Assembly: GCF_030694575.1 (NCBI RefSeq)
Contig: NZ_JAUYUS010000115.1
Span: 1-43,939, forward strand
Length of the DNA stretch: 43,939 bases
Source of the DNA: Parvibaculum sp.
GTDB lineage: Bacteria; Pseudomonadota; Alphaproteobacteria; Parvibaculales; Parvibaculaceae
Direction of reading: 5' to 3'
Shown: positions 37,973 through 43,939 of the stretch, piece by piece
How positions within the stretch are numbered: the stretch's first letter is position 1
Layout: each line of letters starts with the position of its first letter
Notes under the pieces: model-generated
Databases searched by the model: none
Told to the model about the DNA's origin: nothing
What the model saw: only the letters and a program-made list of their open reading frames with translations
Made by a program: the position numbers and the translations under genes

Positions 37973-39811
37973 GAGTATGCCGTCGATGGAAACCGAGACG
38001 TCGGGCAGGACGCCGTTGACCAGCAGTGTGCCCTCCTGAACCGAGGTGCCGCCGGTATGCGTGTTGATGCCCGACAGCGTCAGCGTGCCGGTGCCGGTCT
38101 TGGTCAGCGAACCGCCGACGCCGGAAATGACGCCCGAAACCACGGTCGAGAGGTTGTTGCCGCCGACGATCAGCTCCTTGCCGAGACCGAGCGTGAAATC
38201 GCCGGCGCCGGCGATCGAACCGACTTCGAGGCTGGCGGCATTGAGATTCTCGGTGGTGAAGATGCCGCCCGCCTCGACGATGAACTGCGCCGTGCCGCCC
38301 GTCGCCGCGTTACGGAAATCGACCGTGCCGCCGTTGGTCGTGGTGATGACGGCGTCGCCCGCCGAAGCCGTATCCCGGAAGAAGAGATCGCCTTCATTCT
38401 CGATCTCGGCGCTGCCGGCGGTCGAACTTTGGGTGAACTCGGCCATGTTGATGTTGACGATGACGGCGGTGCCGCCGCTGGCCGAGTCGCCGAAGGTCAG
38501 AACACCATTGTTTTCAATGCTCGCTTCATCCGCCGAACTATCGTCTCTGAAGTGGAGGCCACCATTGTTGATGATGCTGGCGCTGCCGGCCGTGGATGAG
38601 TTGAAGAAGCGCGTACTACCGTCGGCGGTGTTGGTGATTTCGGCACTGCCGGCCGTCGAGCTGTCCTCAAAGTCGATGTAGCCGCCGACTTCGATGGTCG
38701 CCGCACCGGCGCTGGCATTGCCACGGAAATAAAGCTCGGCATAGTCGACGCCGTCGCCCTGGACGTCGATGACGGCATCGTCGGCCGAGCTGTCTTCGTC
38801 GAAGACGCCGGTTGCGCCATGCTCGAAGATCAGTTCGGCAGTACCGGCGATCGCATCGGCGATGAAGTTGAGGAAGCCGCCATTGCGGGTCGTGATCGTG
38901 GCGCCGCCCGCCGTGCTGTCGTCCTCGAAATTGACTTCGCCCGAATTGTCGATTTCCGACAATGCCGCCGTCGCGTTGCCCCGGAAGTTCAGTTCGCTGC
39001 CTGCCTCAGCCGAAATCGTGGAGGTGCCCGCCGTGGCCTCGTCCCGGAAGGTCGTGACGCTGCCGTTCAGAAGCGTCAGCAAAGCGGAACCTGCGGTGAC
39101 CTCTTCGGAAAGGTCCATTTGGGCAGCGTTTTCGATTGTCGCCGTGTCGAGCGTGGCGGTTCCCGAGGCCGCCATGTAGCTGTTGTTGGTGATGGTGGAC
39201 GAGCCCGCGCTTGTCTCGTCGTAGAAAAGCAGCGAGCCGAAGGCATCGTTGACGATGGTGGCATTGCCCGCGGTCGCCGTGAACCCGAAATGGATCAGGT
39301 CGTTGCTCGTGATCGAGCTGCCGGCGGCCGAGCTGTTGTTATAGAAATAGATCCCTCCGGAATTGATGTTGAACTCCGTGTTGGTGCCCGCAGTCGAGTC
39401 GTTGAAGAAGCGAATGCTCGTACTGCTGTTGCTGGTGTTGAACGTCTGGGTCTCGATTCCGTTGTTGACGATGCCGTCGCCTTCGAACGAGAACCTGGCG
39501 CCGGCATTCAGATTGATGGTGAAGGCATCGGACGGGTTGCCGAATGTGATGCTGTCGAGCGTATGGATGCCGTTGACGCCGATGGTGGTCTCGGTCGAAT
39601 TCCCGAAGGTGATCGCGCCATCGGGAACGGTCGGATTGCTCGACCAGTTGAGGCCGCTGTTCCAGCTGCCGCTGGCGGGATTGGCCAGCCATTGCCCGTC
39701 GACCGCCAGCGCCGGCCCCGACATCAATGCCAGCGCCGCCGTCGTCGCCATCAACATGCCGCGCCGGTTGCGCCGCGACGCCACCATTTGCCGTCCGACC
39801 GTCTTGCCCAT
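36494..39811 (-). CDS. Autotransporter (type Va secretion) with 20-residue repeat passenger
   Basis: A 1105-residue surface protein. A basic N-terminus and hydrophobic stretch end in a signal peptidase site after residue 36 (GPALA). The passenger (about 37-600) is dominated by about 18 imperfect units of 18-21 residues with the pattern FxxxSTAGsAxIxNxG (134-520). One passenger-associated transport repeat (LTKTGTGTLTLSGINTHTGG, about 568-587) follows. The C-terminal beta-barrel (about 835-1105) starts near WGQIFG and ends in Phe, the usual BAM signal. Passengers of this type form beta-helices; no protease motif is visible. The last ~490 residues closely match the second autotransporter. Confidence 0.92.
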   Translation of the reverse strand: MGKTVGRQMVASRRNRRGMLMATTAALALMSGPALAVDGQWLANPASGSWNSGLNWSSNPTVPDGAITFGNSTETTIGVNGIHTLDSITFGNPSDAFTINLNAGARFSFEGDGIVNNGIETQTFNTSNSSTSIRFFNDSTAGTNTEFNINSGGIYFYNNSSAAGSSITSNDLIHFGFTATAGNATIVNDAFGSLLFYDETSAGSSTITNNSYMAASGTATLDTATIENAAQMDLSEEVTAGSALLTLLNGSVTTFRDEATAGTSTISAEAGSELNFRGNATAALSEIDNSGEVNFEDDSTAGGATITTRNGGFLNFIADAIAGTAELIFEHGATGVFDEDSSADDAVIDVQGDGVDYAELYFRGNASAGAATIEVGGYIDFEDSSTAGSAEITNTADGSTRFFNSSTAGSASIINNGGLHFRDDSSADEASIENNGVLTFGDSASGGTAVIVNINMAEFTQSSTAGSAEIENEGDLFFRDTASAGDAVITTTNGGTVDFRNAATGGTAQFIVEAGGIFTTENLNAASLEVGSIAGAGDFTLGLGKELIVGGNNLSTVVSGVISGVGGSLTKTGTGTLTLSGINTHTGGTSVQEGTLLVNGVLPDVSVSIDGILGGSGSVTGSINVMNGGAVAPGNSIGTLQADNVAFAAGTFFDVEVDDQGNSDLLQVDNQATINGGTVRVFAEAGDYAPSTLYTILTANDVVGVFDAVTSNFAFLTPSLTYDAQNVFLTLDVTAVFQDVALTPNQFNTAGAADNLGAGNAIFDEILVMTEEEARAAFDALSGEAHASARTSFFFSAQQIREALLARLRALSGGKGTRTAAVGYAPAAGDASPSGTGVWGQIFGSAGETDGDGNAASLDRSSVGFLGGIDKSVGEASRIGVALGYSRSDFDVDALTSSGDSDNFHAAAYGGTKLGFVDLSGIVAYSFQQADTERTVIVGGLTDNLTADYDAHTVQAAVEAATDIARGNIVFTPFAGLAVTRVETDGFTEQGGPAALTVASASDTIGVSTLGLRARRETETLALTGSLGWRHAFGDVDPSSRMAFASAPATPFTVRGVPLSENALALDAGIGTKLGDRLSLGLAYAGEYASDARDHGLRAELRFEF
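38252..39412 (-). repeat. Array of about 18 degenerate 54-63-bp coding repeats
   Basis: Encodes residues 134-520 of the autotransporter. Units begin with an aromatic residue and run as FEDSSTAGSAEITNTADG or FRDDSSADEASIENNG, one per 18-21 residues. The units vary strongly in codons, so the array is old or under selection for diversity rather than freshly amplified. Confidence 0.85.
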
Positions 39812-39905
39812 CTTTCATACCCCCCAACCGTCCGCGGCGGGCGCGACAGGCGCCCGCTCACGGAAATTTCGATGGGCGGATTAGGGACCGGGAGCGGCAA
39901 GGCCC

Positions 39906-39927
39906 GCATACCCCGGATGGGGTATGC
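39906..39927. promoter_or_regulatory. 22-bp palindrome upstream of the first autotransporter gene
   Basis: Perfect 9-bp arms GCATACCCC and GGGGTATGC around GGAT, 95 bp upstream of the autotransporter start and 28 bp after the end of the LuxR-type gene. No T-run follows on either strand, so it is more likely an operator than a terminator. LuxR-type sites are of similar length; the link to the neighbouring regulator is inference. Confidence 0.55.
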
Positions 39928-39954
39928 GCCGGACGGGACGGCAAAGGGATGGAA

Positions 39955-41691
39955 TCAGGGTGCCCGGAGCGCGGCTTCCAGCCGGTCGAGCACGAGATCG
40001 GGCCGGGCGAAGAAAATCAGTTGTCCGGCATCCGCGACCTCATGCAGCACGATATTGGCGTAGCGGCCGGCGAAATCGCGAACCGACCAGACCGGCACCG
40101 CCGGATCGTGCGGCCCGTGCAGCAGCGTCACCGGCTGGGTGACGGGCGCCACATACCGGCTCCAGTCCTGCATCAACAGCCGGGCGTCGATCTCGAAGGC
40201 CTTGTAGCCCTGCGCCACCATGAAGTCGTAACCGTCGCTGAGATGCGGCAGCAAGTCGGCGCGCTGCGCCACCGGCCAGTCGGCGACGGCACTTTCGTAG
40301 AGCGCCTTCATAAAGGCGTGATGGCCGCCGCTGTCGATCAGCGCCACGGCGGCGCGCAGGATCAGCCGCGAGAAGCGCGGCGCATATTTCGTCGTGTAGG
40401 CGACGATGCGCTGGCGCGGCGCCAATGCCGAAATCTGCGCGCCCGAGGTGACCGGCACGGTGCCCGAAACGTTGAGAATATGCGGGATGCGCGATCCCAT
40501 GCGCGCAGCGATCGCATAGGCATAAAGCGCGCCGCTGAGATGGCCGAGCACCGGGCAGCGCGCAATGCCAAGATGATCGAGAAGCGCCTCGGCATCGGCG
40601 GCGAAACGCTCCGGCGCGCCTTCCGCCTCGCCGTCGTGATCCGATCCGCCGAAGCCCGGACGCGCCGGAACGATGAGATTGATGTTGCGGGCGGCGAGCG
40701 CCTCGCGGTTGAAAAGCGGCGCGGCGTAGCCGTCGAGCATCCCGTGGACGAAAAGCACCGGCCGGCCCTGCGGCGCACCGATCCGCGTGTAGACGAGCTT
40801 TCGCGAGCCCTGCCGCAACACGTCGAACAGCGCCGCAGCGCGGCGCCCGCGCGCCATGATGCGGCCATCGCCACCCATGTCGAATTGCGCCAGCGCCGCC
40901 GTCATGCGGATCAGCTCGCCTTGCGAATGCGCTTCTGTTTTGCGCAGCACGGCCTTCATCTGCGTCCTGACCGTCTCGATCGAGCTCTTGCGCGCATCGG
41001 CGATTTCGCGCGCCGAGGCGCCCGCCATCAGCGCCCGCGCGATTTCGCATTCGGCTTCGCTGAGTCCAAAGGCCTGACGCAACACGGCGCCGATGCGGTC
41101 GTTCCACGCAAGGTCGGCGACACTGAGAAGGCCGAGCGGCGCATCGCCGTCGCGCGCGGGCGCGCGCGTCAGCGCGACGATGAAGGCTGAACCGTCACGG
41201 GCCGAAAAGGCGCGCGCTACCGCCAGCAGCCGCCCCGGCGGCTCGGTACCCATCCGCGCCAGCGCTTCGCGGATCTGGCGCATGCCGTCGGCATCGACCG
41301 GCAGCGCGTCGAGCGACTGTCCGGTGGCGGCGGCAAAGAGTTCGGAAGCGGCACCGTTGGCCGCGACGATGCGCCCGCCGCTGCCGAGCAGCATGGTGGG
41401 CCGGGGATCAGCCTCGACCAGCGCCTCGATCGGACGCCGGTCTTCAAGCGGCCGGCCAAGCCGTTCGAGAATGGTGAAGGCATTGAGAAAGTGCCGCTCG
41501 ATCTCGTCGCGATCGGCAGGCCCACGCGCATCCATCTCCGGGCCATCGAGTTCGCGGATGGCGTCGGCGATGTGGCGCTCCCAGGCGGCCATCAATTCGT
41601 CGTAGCGGCCGGGTTCGAGCACCGTCGCATAGACCTTGTCGACCAGCCCTGCAGCTTCACCCGCCGGTGTATCGCCCCCCGCAACTTTCAC
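39955..41691 (-). CDS. PAS-LuxR regulator fused to a degenerate alpha/beta-hydrolase
   Basis: A 578-residue fusion. Residues 10-80 form helices typical of this regulator type. Residues 90-195 look like a PAS sensor (PRPTMLLGSGGRIVAANGAA). Residues 205-265 are a LuxR helix-turn-helix (GLSEAECEIARALMAGASAR), and 280-578 an alpha/beta-hydrolase fold. The oxyanion HG (316-317) and Asp529 (HGPHDPAVP) are kept. The nucleophile elbow, however, reads GHLSGA at 383-388 (Leu where Ser is expected), and the His position reads DAGQ (Gln557). The hydrolase is thus probably a ligand-binding domain. Start is a GTG. It lies between two autotransporters on the same strand. Confidence 0.85.
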   Translation of the reverse strand: MKVAGGDTPAGEAAGLVDKVYATVLEPGRYDELMAAWERHIADAIRELDGPEMDARGPADRDEIERHFLNAFTILERLGRPLEDRRPIEALVEADPRPTMLLGSGGRIVAANGAASELFAAATGQSLDALPVDADGMRQIREALARMGTEPPGRLLAVARAFSARDGSAFIVALTRAPARDGDAPLGLLSVADLAWNDRIGAVLRQAFGLSEAECEIARALMAGASAREIADARKSSIETVRTQMKAVLRKTEAHSQGELIRMTAALAQFDMGGDGRIMARGRRAAALFDVLRQGSRKLVYTRIGAPQGRPVLFVHGMLDGYAAPLFNREALAARNINLIVPARPGFGGSDHDGEAEGAPERFAADAEALLDHLGIARCPVLGHLSGALYAYAIAARMGSRIPHILNVSGTVPVTSGAQISALAPRQRIVAYTTKYAPRFSRLILRAAVALIDSGGHHAFMKALYESAVADWPVAQRADLLPHLSDGYDFMVAQGYKAFEIDARLLMQDWSRYVAPVTQPVTLLHGPHDPAVPVWSVRDFAGRYANIVLHEVADAGQLIFFARPDLVLDRLEAALRAP

Positions 41692-41779
41692 TTTGGCCCC
41701 CCGCGCCGGATGCCCCCGCCGGCATTGCGGTATGTTACGTCGTACCCCGACGACCGGCCATCGGCAATTTCACCCTCGC

Positions 41780-43256
41780 TCAGAAGCGGAAGGCGAGTTC
41801 GAGTTGCAGGCCGTGATCCACGGCGTCCGATCCGTACTCGCCCGCATAGCCGAGAGAGAGCGTCGTGTCCCCGCCGAGCGAAAGTTCGGCCCCCGCTTCG
41901 AGGGCGAGCGCATTTTCGGAGACGGGCACGCCACGGACGGTGAAGGGCGTGGCGGGCGCGGACGCAAACGCCATGCGCGAGGCGGGATCGGTGTCGCCGA
42001 AGGCATGACGCCAGGCGAGCGAACCCGAGAGCGCGACGGTTTCGCTTTCGCGGCGGGCGCGCAGACCGAGCGTCGAGACGCCGATGGTGTCGCTGGCGCT
42101 CGCAACCGTGAGCGCGGCGGGACCGCCCTGCTCGGTGAAGCCGTCCGTCTCGACGCCGATGACGGCAAGACCGGCAAAGGGCGTCAGCACGAGGGAACCT
42201 TGAGCGAGGTCGGTGCCGGCCTCGATGGCGGCCTGGACGGTCTGTGTGTCGTAGTCGCCGGTGAGGTTGTTCGTCAGTCCACCGACGATCACCCGGCGCG
42301 AGGTATCGGCGCTCCCGTAGCTGTAGGAGACGATGCCCGAAAGATCGACGGGACCGACCTTCGTGCCGCCGTAAGCGGCGACATGGAGATTGTCGCTCTC
42401 GCCGGAAGAGGCATGCGCATCGACATCGAAATCGGAGCGGCTGTAGCCGAGCGCGACGCCGATGCGGCTCGCTTCGCCGAGGTCGCGATCGACGCCGCCG
42501 AGGAAGCCGTAGCTCTCGCGGTCGAGCGAGGCGGCGTTGCCGTCGCCATCCGTCTCGCCGGTGGCACCGAAGAGCTGGCCCCAGAGGCGCGTGCCGGACG
42601 GCAGGGCATCGCCAGCTGCCGGCGCGTATCCCGCGTCCGCCGTCTGCGAGCTGCCGCCGGACAGGGCCCGCAGACGGGCGAGGAGGGCCTCTCGAATCTG
42701 CCGCGCGGAATGGAAGTAGCCGGTGCGGGCGCTGGCATGCGCGTCGCCCGATAGCGCGTCGAAGGCGGCGCGGGCTTCCTCTTCCGTCATGGTCAGGATT
42801 TCGTCGTAGATCGCGTTGCCGCCGCCGAGGTTTTCCGCAGCGCCGGCCGTGTTGAACTGGTTCGGCGTAAGGGCGACATCCTGGAAGGCGGCGGTGAGGT
42901 CGAGCGTCAGGAAGACGTTCTGCGCGTCATAGGTGAGCGACGGCGTGAGGAAGGCGAAGCTCGAGGTCACGGCATCGAAGGCACCCGTGACCGTGTTCGC
43001 GGTGAGGATGGTGTATTGGGTGCTTGCGGCGTAGCTACCGGCGGCGGGCGCAACGCGGACGGTGCCGCCGTTGATGGTCGCGGTATTGCCGACGAGCAGC
43101 AGATCGCTATTGCCCGCCGCATCCACCTCGACATCGAAGAAGGAGCCGGCATCGAAGGCAATATCGTTCGCGATACTCAGTGTACCGATTGAATTGCCAG
43201 GCGCCAGAACGCCCCCGGCCGCCACGGAAGCATCGCCAACGGAACCCGAGCCGCCG
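41780..43256 (-). repeat. Duplicated autotransporter C-terminal half, copy 2
   Basis: Homologous to 36494-37972. Both copies share TINGGTVRV, SLTYDAQNVFLTLD, LTPNQFNTAGAA, TEEEARAAFDALSG and nearly the whole barrel. Confidence 0.85.
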
Positions 43257-43939
43257 AGCGTTCCGCCGGACAACACGTCCCAGGCACCGCCGAAAAGACT
43301 GTTCACATTCAGCAGGCCGCCGGAAACCGTGCCGGTACCGGTGAAGGAAAGGCCGTTGCCCATCAGGGTCGTCACGCCCGCGAGGTGGTTGATCGCGCCC
43401 GAGCCCATGATGCCGATGCCGAACTCGTAATCGTCTTCATCGTGGTTGAAATTGAGCGTGCCGGTGCCGGCGCCGAATTCCAGCCAGTTCGCGGTAATGC
43501 TGCCCGCCCCGCCGCCATCGCCGATATTCAGCGTGCCCGTGGAGCCCGCCCCGGAGGCGAGAACGACGGTGCCCGCCCCGGCATCAACCGATCCGCCGTC
43601 GGCCAGGGTCAAGGTCCCGTCGCCGTCGACGCCGATGGTGAAATCGATAACGGACCAGACCGATCCCGCGCCGGTGACGAGCGCCGTACCGAGGCCGCCG
43701 GTATCGAAACCGATCATGGCGTTGCCGCTTTCGGCCAGACCCCCGTCGGCAATCGTGAAATCGCCGGTCCCGACGTCGCCGACCGAGAAATCGCCAATCG
43801 AAAGCCAGTGAGATCCTGCGCCGGTGATCAGCACCGTGCCCGAGCCGGTCGTGTCGCTGCCGATCCAGGCATTGCCGAGAACATAGCCGCCGCCGGAGAC
43901 CGTGAACGAGCCCGCTCCTTCATGGCTGATATAATATCC
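41780..43939 (-). CDS. Autotransporter, 5' end beyond the window
   Basis: 719 C-terminal residues of a second type Va autotransporter; the frame is open to the right edge, so signal peptide and most of the passenger are missing. The visible passenger has units such as VTGAGSVWSVIDFTIGVDG followed by GTLTLADGGSV. This resembles the T5SS/PEP-CTERM-associated repeat, unrelated to the repeats of the first autotransporter. The linker and barrel (from GGSGSV on) are near-duplicates of the first gene and end in AFRF. A GTG at 43834 is internal, not the start. Confidence 0.9.
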   Translation of the reverse strand, partial: GYYISHEGAGSFTVSGGGYVLGNAWIGSDTTGSGTVLITGAGSHWLSIGDFSVGDVGTGDFTIADGGLAESGNAMIGFDTGGLGTALVTGAGSVWSVIDFTIGVDGDGTLTLADGGSVDAGAGTVVLASGAGSTGTLNIGDGGGAGSITANWLEFGAGTGTLNFNHDEDDYEFGIGIMGSGAINHLAGVTTLMGNGLSFTGTGTVSGGLLNVNSLFGGAWDVLSGGTLGGSGSVGDASVAAGGVLAPGNSIGTLSIANDIAFDAGSFFDVEVDAAGNSDLLLVGNTATINGGTVRVAPAAGSYAASTQYTILTANTVTGAFDAVTSSFAFLTPSLTYDAQNVFLTLDLTAAFQDVALTPNQFNTAGAAENLGGGNAIYDEILTMTEEEARAAFDALSGDAHASARTGYFHSARQIREALLARLRALSGGSSQTADAGYAPAAGDALPSGTRLWGQLFGATGETDGDGNAASLDRESYGFLGGVDRDLGEASRIGVALGYSRSDFDVDAHASSGESDNLHVAAYGGTKVGPVDLSGIVSYSYGSADTSRRVIVGGLTNNLTGDYDTQTVQAAIEAGTDLAQGSLVLTPFAGLAVIGVETDGFTEQGGPAALTVASASDTIGVSTLGLRARRESETVALSGSLAWRHAFGDTDPASRMAFASAPATPFTVRGVPVSENALALEAGAELSLGGDTTLSLGYAGEYGSDAVDHGLQLELAFRF

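Noticed and set aside
36446-38599. 717-codon plus-strand frame downstream of the Pho box
   Set aside because: It would be a tempting PhoB target, but it is the antisense of the duplicated autotransporter barrel. A matching shadow exists opposite the second copy, so barrel codon usage explains it.

Overview
The window is GC-rich chromosomal DNA from an alphaproteobacterium. The evidence is an Irr-type Fur homologue beside fabA-fabB-fabI, the block rimP-nusA-ylxR-infB-rbfA-truB-rpsO-pnp, and the block trpS ... fur-plsC-miaB-phoH-ybeY-corC-lnt-XRE-metK-trmB; both blocks are typical of Rhizobiales-like genomes. A Parvibaculum-like organism is my best guess, with low confidence. I saw no rRNA, tRNA, CRISPR array, insertion sequence or prophage gene.

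Layout. (1) 62-3144: small unrelated genes: a D-2-hydroxyacid dehydrogenase, an SH3-domain periplasmic protein, a methyltransferase and a TetR-type regulator. (2) 3148-6332, minus strand: irr, then an apparent operon of rubrerythrin, an HdrD/GlpC-like Fe-S oxidoreductase and a DUF3501 protein. The rubrerythrin promoter and the irr promoter each carry a Fur-family-like palindrome. (3) 6646-9345, plus strand: fabA-fabB-fabI, the anaerobic-type route to unsaturated fatty acids plus enoyl-ACP reductase. (4) 9352-10859: a DUF4893 exported protein and an M48 metalloprotease. (5) 10923-20713, minus strand: the transcription/translation operon from rimP to pnp, with a promoter and an attenuator-like terminator hairpin in its leader. 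(6) 20873-36142, minus strand: a long run of housekeeping genes covering SAM synthesis, tRNA and rRNA modification, lipoprotein acylation, phospholipid synthesis, Fur regulation, N-terminal acetylation and t6A synthesis, Fe-S assembly, a stress protein and trpS. (7) 36143-43939: an accessory-looking region. It holds an orphan Pho box with no obvious target gene and two autotransporters that share nearly the same C-terminal half but have unrelated passengers. Between the autotransporters lies a PAS-LuxR regulator fused to an alpha/beta-hydrolase domain that has lost its catalytic Ser and His.

Regions 2 and 7 are the most interesting. Region 2 looks like an iron/peroxide-controlled rubrerythrin system with its own candidate electron donor. 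Region 7 looks like a surface-protein locus controlled by a regulator that may sense a ligand through a dead hydrolase fold. The rest is conserved core genome, but several leaders (fabA, rimP, metK) contain RNA hairpins or operator-like palindromes that deserve a look.
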